Shown here piece by piece: positions 25,488-32,558 of a stretch of 32,558 nt of DNA; the stretch's first letter is position 1, and every line of letters starts with the position of its first letter. The position numbers and the translations under genes are program-made. The notes below the pieces were generated by a model. It saw nothing but the letters and a program-made list of their open reading frames with translations. It did not search any database and was not told the origin of the DNA. Source of the stretch: Bacteroidota bacterium (GTDB taxonomy: Bacteria > Bacteroidota > Bacteroidia > B-17B0 > Aurantibacillaceae); the NCBI GenBank assembly GCA_013288015.1, contig JABDCR010000021.1, positions 1-32,558 of the forward strand. Direction: 5' to 3'.

Positions 25488-25608
25488 CAAATTAGCTGGA
25501 AGTTTTTTTAAGGCATATTACAAAGAATCTTTTAAAAAAATGCGCTGTACAAATGCTAACGGAATTTTATCTTAAAGATTATCTTTTTTTCTTAGTTTAC
25601 ATTTTAAT

Positions 25609-25616
25609 TAAGTTTG
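25609..25616 (+). promoter_or_regulatory. Putative -7 element (TAAGTTTG) for efp
   Basis: It fits TAnnTTTG and lies about 48 bases before the efp ATG. It sits in a 177-base spacer with nothing else apparent. Confidence 0.35.
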
Positions 25617-25664
25617 CTCATACCGATATAAGACCGTACTTTTCGCCTCTATTAAACCTTAACT

Positions 25665-26219
25665 ATGGCTACCACTTCAGATATTTCTAAAAATTGTTTT
25701 ATCCGACATGAAAACACTTTGTTAAAAGTACTTGAATATGATCACATCACACCCGGAAAAGGCAACACCATTTATTCGGTAAAATGTCGTAACATAGAAA
25801 CAGGCAAACAAAGTGAAGTTCGTTTTCGTTCGGGTGAAAAAATAGACCTGGTACGAGTGGATGAAATGGAGTTACAATATATTTATGCTGAAAATGAATT
25901 TTTGGTTTGTATGAATCAGGAAACATTTGAGCAAATACACATTCCTAAAATACTGTTTGCCGATACTATTCAATTTTTGCAAGAAGGAATGATACTAACC
26001 ATTCGCTTTGATGAAAATGAAAAACCATTAAATGGTGAATTACCAAAATATACAGAGTTATTAGTTACTTATACCGAAGATGGTAATAAAGGTAAATCGG
26101 TAAAAACTGCCGAGGTAGAAGGCGGCATAAGTATACAAGTACCCATATTTGTTGCTATGGGCGATAAACTTAAAATAAACATTGAAACGGGCGAGTACGT
26201 AGAACGCGTTTCAAAATAA
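25665..26219 (+). CDS. efp: Translation elongation factor P
   Basis: The 184-aa product has the three-domain layout of EF-P. The KOW-like domain I carries the loop T-P-G-K32-G-N, K32 being the usual modified residue, followed by ETGKQSEVRFRSGEKID. The OB domains have MELQYIYAENEFLVCMNQETFEQI and the final GGISIQVPIFVAMGDKLKIN then ETGEYVERV. EF-P rescues ribosomes stalled at polyproline. The sequence between domains II and III (GNKGKSVKTAEVEGG) is more divergent than in the common form, which has a KPATLETG-like stretch. The gene is convergent with the CDGSH gene, with 14 bases between the stops. Confidence 0.95.
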   Translation: MATTSDISKNCFIRHENTLLKVLEYDHITPGKGNTIYSVKCRNIETGKQSEVRFRSGEKIDLVRVDEMELQYIYAENEFLVCMNQETFEQIHIPKILFADTIQFLQEGMILTIRFDENEKPLNGELPKYTELLVTYTEDGNKGKSVKTAEVEGGISIQVPIFVAMGDKLKINIETGEYVERVSK

Positions 26220-26233
26220 ATCTATTTTTACTG

Positions 26234-26455
26234 CTATTTTTTTGGAGGTAGAGCAAATGCTATGGCATCATGCTCAAAATGTCCGTTATGAGAGCCATCA
26301 CAAAAAGGTTTATTTTTAGATAAACCACAACGACAAAAAGAAACAATTTCTCTTCCACCTAAATCATACGTGTTTCCGTTTTTATCAACGACTTCTATAT
26401 CACCCTCTATGCGTAAAGAGCCATTGTTGTTTACTGTAATTTTTGTTTTAGCCAT
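26234..26455 (-). CDS. CDGSH iron-sulfur domain protein
   Basis: The 73-aa protein contains the [2Fe-2S] ligand set of the CDGSH family: C41-R-C43-G, then P-F-C52-D-G-S-H56-N-G. Proteins of this size are small mitoNEET-like electron-transfer or iron-sulfur-handling factors. The N-terminal third ([20 protein letters not shown]) is the beta part that often precedes the cluster. It follows the RNA helicase gene by 22 bases on the same strand, so the two are probably co-transcribed. Confidence 0.93.
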   Translation of the reverse strand: MAKTKITVNNNGSLRIEGDIEVVDKNGNTYDLGGREIVSFCRCGLSKNKPFCDGSHNGHFEHDAIAFALPPKK

Positions 26456-26477
26456 AGTGTTTTGTTTTAGTGATTTA

Positions 26478-27611
26478 TTAAAATTTTATTCCTTCGGCAT
26501 CAATCATGGTTACCCATTTGCCCATTTTTTTTTGAATGACTCTAAAATGATGTTGGTCTTCGGGTGTTATAAAAGAAATTGCCTGCCCGGCAGATTCTGC
26601 CCTACCCGTTCTTCCAATACGATGAATGTAATCTTTAGGCGACCTAGGTAATTCATAATTTATAACACAAGGCAAATATTTTATATCGATGCCTCGTGAA
26701 ATTAAATCGGTTGCAACCAACACCCTTAGTGTGCCTGCTTTAAATTTGTTTAAAGCATCGGTACGTGCTTGTTGGCTTTTTTTGCCATGCATGGCCATTG
26801 CATCTATTCCGTTCTTACGCAGTTTATCAGCAATATTATCTGCCTTATAGGTAGATGATGCAAAAACCAACACTTGTTTCAAATCTTTTTCCTTGATTAT
26901 ATAGCGAAGTAGAGGGCCTTTTTTTTCTTCGCTAACATTATAGGCTGTTTGCGTAATAAGGTCAATATTATTTTCTTCAGCTTCAATTTTAATAATTAAA
27001 GGTTTATGCAATATAATTTGATTGATGTTATTTACATCGTCACTTAAAGTTGCAGAAAATAATAAGTTTTGTCGTCTTTTAGGTAAAAGTGCCAAAATGT
27101 GGTCAACCTCTTCCTTAAAACCAAGGTTAAGCATTTTATCAGCTTCATCTAACACCAACGTATCTATAGTGGTTAAATGCACTGAGTTTGATTCAACCAA
27201 CTCTAATAAACGCCCTGGCGTGGCTACTAAAACATTAACCCCCTGTAAGGCCATCATTTGTGGGTTAATAGAAACTCCACCATACACGGCCAAAGTTTTT
27301 ACAGATGTAGGAAGCCCTAAACCAAATGTTTTAAACACTTCTTCTACCTGCATAGCTAATTCGCGCGTAGGCACTAAAACCAAAACATTTACGTGTCTGT
27401 TTTTAGAAGTAATCTTGCCCTGCAAATTCATTAAAATAGGCAGCACATAACTGGCTGTTTTACCAGAACCTGTTTGCGCAATGCCTAATACATCTTGTCG
27501 GTTTAAAATCGCAGGTATAGCTTGTTCTTGAATTGGGTAAGGCTGGGTATAATTTTGATTAGCTAACGCTTTTAATAAAGAAGGAGATAAACCCAAAGAA
27601 GAAAATAGCAT
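26478..27611 (-). CDS. rhlE: DEAD-box RNA helicase, RhlE type
   Basis: The 377-aa protein has the complete helicase core: Q motif [12 protein letters not shown], motif I AQTGSGKT, motif Ia VPTREL, motif Ib TPGRL, motif II D-E-A-D, motif III S-A-T, motif IV VLVFASS, motif [11 protein letters not shown] and motif [11 protein letters not shown]. It has the compact RhlE/CshA size without the long basic C-terminal tail. It is ATP-dependent and acts on RNA structure, typically in ribosome assembly or cold adaptation. The symbol is by similarity only; related Bacteroidota paralogues exist. Confidence 0.9.
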   Translation of the reverse strand: MLFSSLGLSPSLLKALANQNYTQPYPIQEQAIPAILNRQDVLGIAQTGSGKTASYVLPILMNLQGKITSKNRHVNVLVLVPTRELAMQVEEVFKTFGLGLPTSVKTLAVYGGVSINPQMMALQGVNVLVATPGRLLELVESNSVHLTTIDTLVLDEADKMLNLGFKEEVDHILALLPKRRQNLLFSATLSDDVNNINQIILHKPLIIKIEAEENNIDLITQTAYNVSEEKKGPLLRYIIKEKDLKQVLVFASSTYKADNIADKLRKNGIDAMAMHGKKSQQARTDALNKFKAGTLRVLVATDLISRGIDIKYLPCVINYELPRSPKDYIHRIGRTGRAESAGQAISFITPEDQHHFRVIQKKMGKWVTMIDAEGIKF

Positions 27612-27666
27612 ATTATTTTATAAGAGGCTAAGGTAGGTTAAATGACACGAACGTAATACTTTAAAC

Positions 27667-27698
27667 AAAAAAAGTCCAGTTATAAAACTGAACTTTTT
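27667..27698 (-). terminator. Rho-independent terminator downstream of a tRNA-like 3' end
   Basis: On the - strand AAAAAGTTCAG...CTGGACTTTTT forms a stem of about 12 pairs with one mismatch, then a run of seven T. It lies between two divergent genes (rhlE and the HTH gene), where neither needs it, but directly after the tRNA-like fragment at 27710-27728, which is where a tRNA terminator would be expected. Confidence 0.65.
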
Positions 27699-27709
27699 CT
27701 GTTTATTAA

Positions 27710-27728
27710 GTAGCGAGATCGGGATTTT
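27710..27728 (-). other. Possible tRNA 3'-end fragment (attachment-site remnant)
   Basis: The - strand reads AAAATCCCGATCTCGCTAC, which looks like the end of a T-loop (AAT), the T-stem 3' strand (CCCGA), the acceptor 3' strand (TCTCGCT), a discriminator A and a C. Upstream on the - strand there is no T-stem partner, anticodon arm or acceptor 5' strand, so there is no complete tRNA. A terminator follows 12 bases on. Together these fit the 3' end left by a recombinase that integrates into tRNA genes. Confidence 0.4.
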
Positions 27729-27809
27729 ACTAATTTAAGTTTTTTCTAGGTTTTACAGGGGTGTTAGGTTATGTTTTTTTTTACTTTTTGATACAATTTT
27801 ATGTTAAAA

Positions 27810-27833
27810 AATATCACTTTTAATATCACTTTT
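27810..27833 (+). repeat. Two tandem copies of a 12-bp repeat
   Basis: AATATCACTTTT occurs twice head to tail (27810-27821 and 27822-27833), 46 bases before the HTH gene. Short direct repeats like this beside an excisionase-type gene are typical of recombinase arm sites or an autoregulatory operator. Confidence 0.6.
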
Positions 27834-27879
27834 GTAACGCTAAATTAAGAATAAAATCTCATTTTGCAACAAAAAAACA

Positions 27880-28170
27880 ATGAATTTAAGAGATTTGAGC
27901 CAAATTGCTACCGTCAGGGATTTGGAAAATTTACAAGAGAAAATTATTAATGAGGTTAGAGACTTGCTATACAAAAAGCAAAAGTTAGAAAGGGAATTTT
28001 TTACACCGAAAGAGTTTAGTCATATCACAGGACTAAAATATAGTACTGTTGTTTACCACTGCAAAGTCGGAAGGCTGAAGGCAAGACAAGACAAACATGG
28101 GTGTTCATGGCAAATTGACACTTCTGAATTACACCGTTTCAAAAATGAAGCCAAGACAAATGCAATTTAA
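27880..28170 (+). CDS. Excisionase-like helix-turn-helix DNA-binding protein
   Basis: The 96-aa protein has a helical first half (LENLQEKIINEVRDLLYKKQ) and then a MerR/excisionase-type winged HTH: FFTPKEFSHITGLKYSTVVY, HCKVGRLKARQDKHGCSWQI, DTSELHRF. This is the HTH_17 layout of small Bacteroidota factors encoded beside tyrosine recombinases (Xis-like). A 165-bp piece of this gene is repeated at 29902-30066. Direct repeats lie upstream and a recombinase remnant follows 30-40 bases after the stop. It is intact and may be the last working gene of the element. Confidence 0.8.
   Translation: MNLRDLSQIATVRDLENLQEKIINEVRDLLYKKQKLEREFFTPKEFSHITGLKYSTVVYHCKVGRLKARQDKHGCSWQIDTSELHRFKNEAKTNAI
27923..28087 (+). 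repeat. 165-bp repeat, copy 1 (inside the HTH gene)
   Basis: It is direct to 29902-30066 with a constant offset of 1979 bases and, by eye, 5 mismatches in 165 (about 97% identity). It covers codons ~15-69 of the HTH gene, so it includes the whole HTH but not the gene ends. Confidence 0.9.
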
Positions 28171-28201
28171 CTACTAATTAGATGTAAGATTTATTCAGGC
28201 G

Positions 28202-28339
28202 TATTTATAAGCTGATGCCATAAGCGAGAGAGCCTTGGTATACCTATCAGGGATATTTTCTCACTCATCAATTTCTACTACAAGAAAGTATATTGATGTT
28301 ACTCAGGAAGCTATTGCAGATATGTATATGAATTTCTAA
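28202..28339 (+). pseudogene. Tyrosine recombinase (integrase), C-terminal remnant
   Basis: From 28211 to the stop at 28337-28339 the frame reads ERALVYLSGIFSHSSIS, then TTRKYIDVTQEAIADMY. This is the end of Bacteroidota tyrosine recombinases, with the catalytic H of the H-S-S motif and the nucleophile Tyr in R-K-Y. The stop at 28208-28210 closes the frame, but a second frame just upstream (about 28198-28218, R-R-I-Y-K) resembles the preceding R-x-I-Y segment of the family, so at least one frameshift is present. The core and N-terminal domains are missing, so it cannot function. Confidence 0.75.
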
Positions 28340-28352
28340 TTTTACTAAAGCC

Positions 28353-28386
28353 TTGCTTAAATCCGAGTTTTTTTTGTTTATATTTG
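28353..28386 (+). promoter_or_regulatory. Putative promoter of the TPR protein (TTG-N23-TATATTTG)
   Basis: TTG at 28353-28355 and TATATTTG at 28379-28386 match the Bacteroidota -33/-7 pattern with a 23-base spacer. The ATG at 28394 is only 8 bases after the -7 box, so the transcript would be nearly leaderless. Confidence 0.4.
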
Positions 28387-28393
28387 GTTAAGT

Positions 28394-29740
28394 ATGAAAA
28401 AACTAACTGTATTTTTTTTAATAATTATAAGCACTACAGGGCAAATAGTTGCTGAAAACATAGATTCGCTTTGGACTATTTATAACAACAAAACCCAGGC
28501 CGATACCAATCGCTTAAAAGCCATACAGGCTATTGCCTGGGGTTATAGAAGCAACAAACCAGATACCGCTATTATATTAGCTGAGCAAGAATTAACGTTG
28601 GCGCAGGCAAGTAAGCAAAAAAAATACGAAGCTAAAGCCCTTAATACAATGGGCTTAGCTTTTATGAATAAAAGTAGCTATCCAAAAGCAATAGACTATT
28701 TTTTAAAAGCTTTAAAAATAAATGAAGAGATAAAAGATAAACAAGGCATAGGATTATGTTATATTAACATAGGAATTATTTACTACTATCAATCTAATTT
28801 TCAAAAAGCCTTAGAATATTATTTTAAAGCCTTAAAAACAAGAGAAGAAATCGGAAATAAAAGAGACATAGCAGCCTGTTATGGTAACATCGGCATTGTG
28901 TATCAACAACAAGCTAATTTCCAAAAATCTCTTGAGTATTTTTTAAAAGCTTTAAAAATTTTCGAAGAAACAGATAATAAACAGGGTATAGCAACTTGTT
29001 ACGCTAATATTGGCATTGTTTATTCGGGTCAAAAAAACTATGCTAAAGCATTAGAATACGATTTAAAATCTTTAAAAATGCGAAAAGCAATGGGCGATAA
29101 AAAAGGTGTAGCAATTTGTTATACTAATTTGGCCACTTTATATAACAAATTAATCAATTATAAATTGGCTATATTTTATAGCGATTCTTCTTTAGTGTTA
29201 TGTAAAGAACTTGGTGATATTAATGAAGCCCGTTATGCCTATCAAGACTTAGCTACGGCATATAGCAAAACCAACAGATATAAAGAAGCTTATGAAAATC
29301 ATGTAAGGTTTAAACAACTTACCGATAGTATTTTTAATGCAGATAATAGTAAGCAGCTTAGTGATATGAAAACCAAGTTTGAAGTAGATAAAAAAGAAAC
29401 TGAGTTAAAAATTAAATCAGATGCGGAACAAGAAAAACTAAAAGCTGTCGCAAGTGAAGAAAGGAAAAGACAGCAGGTTATTATAGCCTCTGTGACCGGT
29501 GTTTTAACAGTTGTAGTTATATTTTCAATGTTTTTGTATAAGCGGTTTAAGGTTACTGAAAGACAAAAAGTTATTATAGAACAGCAAAAACAAAGGGTTG
29601 ATAATGCCTATAGCCAATTGCATGAAAAAAATAAGGAAGTAATGGATAGTATTTATTATGCAAAAAGAATACAAACCGCTTTAATTACCTCTGAAAAATA
29701 TATTGAGAACAGTTTAAACAGATTGAGAAAGCAATCTTAA
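28394..29740 (+). CDS. TPR membrane protein ending in a SpoIIE-type linker but lacking the phosphatase
   Basis: The 448-aa product has a signal peptide (KKLTVFFLIIISTTGQIVA). Residues ~60-310 are six or so TPRs of ~40 residues with near-identical cores (YYFKALKTREEIGNKRDIAA, CYGNIGIVYQQQANFQKSLE). A coiled coil at ~320-358 is followed by one membrane helix (~362-382) and a second, cytosolic coiled coil. It ends with D418-S-I-Y-Y-A-K-R-I-Q427-T-A-L, then SEKYIENSLNRL and the stop. The DSIxYAKRIQ linker is what precedes the PP2C domain in the sensor at 9537-12834, so this is the receptor half of such an enzyme. No phosphatase follows in any frame that I can see. It may signal through a partner phosphatase such as the stand-alone PP2C at 16893-17729, or be a truncated relic. 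Confidence 0.85.
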   Translation: MKKLTVFFLIIISTTGQIVAENIDSLWTIYNNKTQADTNRLKAIQAIAWGYRSNKPDTAIILAEQELTLAQASKQKKYEAKALNTMGLAFMNKSSYPKAIDYFLKALKINEEIKDKQGIGLCYINIGIIYYYQSNFQKALEYYFKALKTREEIGNKRDIAACYGNIGIVYQQQANFQKSLEYFLKALKIFEETDNKQGIATCYANIGIVYSGQKNYAKALEYDLKSLKMRKAMGDKKGVAICYTNLATLYNKLINYKLAIFYSDSSLVLCKELGDINEARYAYQDLATAYSKTNRYKEAYENHVRFKQLTDSIFNADNSKQLSDMKTKFEVDKKETELKIKSDAEQEKLKAVASEERKRQQVIIASVTGVLTVVVIFSMFLYKRFKVTERQKVIIEQQKQRVDNAYSQLHEKNKEVMDSIYYAKRIQTALITSEKYIENSLNRLRKQS

Positions 29741-29813
29741 TGTTCAGAAATAATCAAAAAAAATTGAAAGCCTTGTAGTTATTGAATAATTAGACTCTCT
29801 TTAAAAGACAGAT

Positions 29814-30158
29814 ATGGCAAACAGAAAGGAACATTGGGAAAATGTTTTTGCAACCAAAGTAGAAACAGATGTGAGTTGGTTTCAGATTTACCCACTGATG
29901 ATGGAAAACTTACAAGAGAAAATTATTAATGAGGTTAGAGACTTGCTACACAAAAAGCAAAAGTTAGAAAGAGAATTTTTTACACCGAAAGAGTTTAGTC
30001 ATATCACAGGACTAAAATATAGTACTGTTGTTTACCACTGCAAAGTCGGAAAGTTGAAGGCAAGACTGATAAATTTCCAACACCCGAAAAATTTACCACC
30101 GAAGGTGGAAAACACGCTATTGAATTTTCCTGTTTCGTGGCAAAAGAAAATAATGTAA
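29814..30158 (+). pseudogene. Chimeric frame: methyltransferase N-terminus fused to an HTH gene piece
   Basis: The first ~28 residues (MANRKEHWENVFATKVETDV, SWFQIYP) resemble the start of Bacteroidota class I SAM methyltransferases (K-E-H-W-E-N-V). At about 29900 the frame enters the 165-bp HTH repeat (29902-30066) and reads the HTH. After 30066 it leaves the repeat and runs out of frame into an unrelated gene end, stopping at 30156-30158. The product would be two fused fragments plus nonsense. It looks like a by-product of recombination and not an evolved fusion, though the frame is open. Confidence 0.7.
29902..30066 (+). repeat. 165-bp repeat, copy 2
   Basis: Copy of 27923-28087 with 5 mismatches by eye. 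Both ends are abrupt: methyltransferase-like coding to the left, an unrelated 3' gene fragment to the right. No terminal inverted repeats or target duplications are visible. Confidence 0.9.
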
Positions 30159-30283
30159 ACGTATATTTATGTGAGGCACTTGTTTATGATACACAAACAG
30201 GTAAATCTGTTTATTATGAAAGAATTAATAACGATGCTTGGAAAAAACAGGTAACCCAACTTCCTGCAAGCCCCCTTCAATAA
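30065..30283 (+). pseudogene. 3' fragment of an unidentified gene
   Basis: Starting exactly where the repeat ends, one frame reads well for 72 codons: FPTPEKFTTEGGKHAIEFSC, FVAKENNVNVYLCEALVYDT, QTGKSVYYERINNDAWKKQV, with a stop at 30281-30283. The composition is that of a real beta-rich protein end, but I do not recognise it, and it has no start of its own. A strong terminator follows three bases after its stop, as for a genuine gene 3' end. Confidence 0.6.
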
Positions 30284-30285
30284 AT

Positions 30286-30333
30286 AAAAATAAAAGGAAG
30301 ACGATCAAAGGTGATAATCTTCCTTTTATTTTT
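30286..30333. terminator. Strong bidirectional stem-loop terminator
   Basis: AAAAATAAAAGGAAG (30286-30300) and CTTCCTTTTATTTTT (30319-30333) are perfect 15-bp inverted repeats around an 18-base loop, with T residues at the 3' end and A residues at the 5' end, so it can stop transcription from either side. It closes the scar region on the right. Confidence 0.8.
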
Positions 30334-30380
30334 ACTACCTGTTTCTACAACATCACCATAACTTAGTGTTTACACTGGAT

Positions 30381-30404
30381 AAAAACAGTAAAAACTGATT
30401 TTTT
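30381..30404 (-). terminator. Candidate terminator after cyanophycinase
   Basis: On the - strand AAAAAATCAGT TTTT ACTGTTTTT forms a short stem with one bulged base and ends in T residues, 41 bases beyond the cyanophycinase stop. Confidence 0.45.
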
Positions 30405-30444
30405 CATTTTTACATATTCTGAAGGTAGGAAAAAATTAAGACAC

Positions 30445-31326
30445 TTAAAATAAACCAGTATATCTAATATTTTTTATTAAAATCCTTCTTTCTCTAAGTA
30501 AATAACAGCTCCCTTCAGCAATTATACTAATTTTTAAATTTTCAACTACAATAGGTGTGGTATCATCTACAACATCAATGTTTGTGGTACCAATTTTACT
30601 TCCATCAATAAGAATAATCATTCCTGACCCCATGCATTCTGCCATATTTCCTTCTGAAATAATTAACGCTGTATTTTCTTCTAATCCAATTCCTAAACAG
30701 AGTCTATTTAAAGTAACGGCGTGTGCCAACCTTGCAAACCGACCTCTTTTAATAAAATGTGTATCCACAATAATATCTTTAATTAAATCAAGCCCTTTGC
30801 TCATTTCAATTTCTCCTTTGTAAAGTGCGGCTCCAATTACACCACCTGTAATAATTATTTCTGGCATTGCCATAGCTCCGGCACTTGTTCCTCCAACAAT
30901 AAAATGCTCATCTGAATAATATTTATTTCGAATGGAAGCTAATAATTTTGTTTGAACAATTAAAGAAATAAGTTTGCTTTGGTCTCCACCTGTAAAGAAA
31001 ACTGCGTGGGCATCTTCAATTCGTTTTATTGAATCAGGATTATTTGCATCCTTAATACTTTCAACTTTTATAATCCCAACCTCAGTAAATCCTTCCTGCT
31101 TAAATGAGTTTATATATAGTGCTTCCATTTCTAAAGGTATAGAAGAGGCTGATGCAATAATTTCAATAATATGACTTGTTCTGGGAATTTTTGAAATGAG
31201 AGTGCCTAAAATTTCGAAATGAGATTTCGTTTCTATTTTTTTATGTACAATTAGGTTTTCTCCTACAACTTCATCTCCTTTATCTTCATGGCCGCCAATT
31301 ATTAGTAACTTTCCTTTGGGTATCAT
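30445..31326 (-). CDS. Cyanophycinase-like serine peptidase (S51)
   Basis: The 293-aa protein has the S51 features: a Rossmann-like start G-K-L-L-I-I-G-G-H-E-D-K-G, FFTGGDQSKL, nucleophile elbow G-G-T-S148-A-G-A-M-A-M and V-D-T-H190-F-I-K-R-G-R-F-A-R-L, the segment following the catalytic His in CphB, then N-R-L-C-L-G-I-G-L-E-E-N-T-A-L. There is no signal peptide. Cyanophycinase cuts the Asp-Arg storage polymer cyanophycin to beta-Asp-Arg dipeptides; homologues without cyanophycin synthetase act on other beta-aspartyl or C-terminal substrates. The ATG is one base after the (frame-corrected) stop of the aminotransferase gene, so the pair is translationally coupled. The synthetase cphA is not in the window. 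Confidence 0.88.
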   Translation of the reverse strand: MIPKGKLLIIGGHEDKGDEVVGENLIVHKKIETKSHFEILGTLISKIPRTSHIIEIIASASSIPLEMEALYINSFKQEGFTEVGIIKVESIKDANNPDSIKRIEDAHAVFFTGGDQSKLISLIVQTKLLASIRNKYYSDEHFIVGGTSAGAMAMPEIIITGGVIGAALYKGEIEMSKGLDLIKDIIVDTHFIKRGRFARLAHAVTLNRLCLGIGLEENTALIISEGNMAECMGSGMIILIDGSKIGTTNIDVVDDTTPIVVENLKISIIAEGSCYLLRERRILIKNIRYTGLF

Positions 31327-31327
31327 A

Positions 31328-32558
31328 TTAACGAAACGATTTAATTAATTTAGTAACTTGTTCAAGCCCCATTTTTAAATTTTCTTCTGTCGGCCCAAAT
31401 GAAAAGCGGATATATTGGTCAAATTTAGATTTCGTTTTATCCGTGCTAGGTCGTATATCAAACATGCGCCCGGTACAGTTATCACCTTATATTTAAGAGC
31501 TTCTTTAAAAAAAGAATCGCAATTATTTAATGGTATTGGTAATTGACTAATATCAGCCCAAATATAAAAGGTACTATTTGCATCATCTGAACAAATTAGT
31601 CCATTTTCACGTAATGAATTTAACATGAGACTTTGCTTTTTGCTAAAAACTTCTCGAAGAGCACATGTTTCCATATTTGCCCTTTTAGGTTCTAACAGTT
31701 TAAGTGCGGCTCTTTGTATTGGCAAACTTGGCCCTCCATCTATTCCACTTGCGGTTCTCCCAAAATTCTTAATAATATCCTTAGAGCCTAAAATCCATGC
31801 AAGCCGCCAACCGGGATAACGAAACGATTTAGTTAACCCATCAACAATTAACACAGGGTCTGAATTTACATCTTCTATAAACTCTGCTGTTGATATAGGT
31901 GAAGCTCCTGCTTTTCCATTTTCGTAAATAAAGTGGGAATAAATTTCATCAACAATAAGTGTACAATTTTGTTCTCTTGCAATTTTAATATATGTTTTTA
32001 ATTCTTCGTCTTTAATGACATGTCCGGTTGGATTACAAGGATTACTAAATAAAAATGCGTCTAATTTTAATTTTTCTATTGCTTCTGCAAATTCATTAAA
32101 AGGGACAGAATAATTATTTTCTTCTTTTGTTGGAATACAGATAGGCGTGATTCTATCTAATTGATAGTTTAACATATCTTCATAAGCGGGATACTCAGGG
32201 ACTTTATACCCTAATCGTATTTTTCCAATAGTAGTAAAAATGCGTGTAAGGGCTAAACGCCCACCCATAGCAATACTTACATTATCTGCCGTATATTTAG
32301 ATAACTTATTTTTTCGGTAAAGTTTATTATAATAATCTGCAATAGTTTCTCTTAAAAGCTCCATTCCATTTAATGGCCCGTACTTATTATCATCCCGTTC
32401 AATATGAAACTCATTAATTCGTGCAGGCGCTCCTTTAATTTCTCCAACCTCCGGTTCTCCTTGACCAAGATTAGCCCATTGAGGGTTTCCGGGATAAAAA
32501 CCAAGTTTAGCAGCCTCATCCATTACCCAAATTACTCCAATGTCTTTCACTTCATCGA
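31328..32558 (-). CDS. Class I/II PLP-dependent aminotransferase, partial, with a frameshift near 31469-31471
   Basis: The frame is open to the right edge (the GTG at 32550 is not a convincing start), so the 5' end is outside the window. Fold-type I motifs are visible: ANLGQGEPEVGEI, the substrate/PLP region SNPCNPTG, LIVDEIYSHF and the Schiff-base lysine in V-D-G-L-T-K-S-F-R-Y-P-G-W-R. At KVITVPG the first frame goes astray and stops at 31375. In the -1 related frame the sequence continues as GRMFDIRPSTDKTKSKFDQY, IRFSFGPTEENLKMGLEQV to a stop at 31328-31330, which is the expected end of the family. One added G in the GGG run (CCC at 31469-31471) restores it. Cyanophycinase starts one base after the restored stop. 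Confidence 0.88.

Noticed and set aside
27022-27450. 142-codon frame antisense to rhlE
   Set aside because: Shadow of conserved helicase motifs; no independent support.
27700-27790. Complete tRNA gene on the - strand
   Set aside because: Only the last ~19 bases look like tRNA; no acceptor 5' strand, D arm, anticodon arm or T-stem 5' strand can be found.
28394-29200. DNA repeat array
   Set aside because: It is the TPR coding repeat of 120 bases, not an independent repeat element.
27660-30340. Anti-phage defence island
   Set aside because: No nuclease, reverse transcriptase, ATPase or toxin-antitoxin pair is present; the region is explained by recombinase, HTH and fragment debris.

Overview
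The window looks like chromosomal DNA of a low-GC, free-living or commensal member of the Bacteroidota. The reasons are: two proteins with a C-terminal type IX secretion (Por) sorting domain (1876-3471 and 5692-7614); a periplasmic-propeller/Y_Y_Y/SpoIIE sensor protein; several SpoIIE-type PP2C phosphatases sharing a D-S-I-x-Y-A-K-R-I-Q linker; very A+T-rich spacers with TAnnTTTG-type -7 promoter elements; and almost no Shine-Dalgarno sequences. I cannot name the genus.

Layout. 1-1004: the C-terminal half of an OmpA-family lipoprotein and the first ~37 codons of mscL lie on the + strand, while the N-terminal half of what looks like the same lipoprotein gene lies just beyond on the - strand. 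This is an inversion or fold-back junction that breaks both genes. 1106-7614 (+): a conserved hypothetical protein, a secreted propeller protein, pheS coupled to a small TPR protein, an outer-membrane barrel candidate and a secreted M1 aminopeptidase. 7618-16211 (-): a secreted CocE/X-Pro-type peptidase, a large SpoIIE sensor phosphatase with a one-base frameshift, an exported caspase-like (C14) protein and malate:quinone oxidoreductase. 16336-22954: a SiaC-like regulator next to a stand-alone PP2C phosphatase, then an operon of LpxH-like phosphoesterase, GT-B glycosyltransferase and GH1 glucosidase, then a STAS-like protein coupled to a HisKA_2 histidine kinase. 23421-25487: a metallo-beta-lactamase-fold protein and a TylF-like methyltransferase. 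25665-27611: EF-P, a CDGSH iron-sulfur protein and an RhlE-type RNA helicase.

27660-30340 reads as the scar of a decayed mobile element: a fragment resembling a tRNA 3' end followed by its terminator, a 12-bp tandem repeat, an excisionase-like HTH gene, the last ~42 codons of a tyrosine recombinase, a 165-bp near-identical second copy of the HTH gene body, and gene ends stitched to that copy. A TPR membrane protein sits inside this scar; it carries the linker normally found ahead of a SpoIIE phosphatase but has no phosphatase. 30445-32558 (-): an aminotransferase (partial, with a frameshift) coupled to cyanophycinase.

The recurring theme is serine-phosphorylation signalling. There are two SpoIIE phosphatases, one SiaC-like substrate, one STAS-like protein, one cytosolic histidine kinase and one receptor without an output domain within about 20 kb, and no obvious cognate serine kinase. 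The caspase-like gene directly upstream of the sensor phosphatase gene is the most interesting functional neighbourhood. Two single-base frameshifts in homopolymers and the fold-back at the left edge could be sequencing or assembly errors, so they should be checked first.
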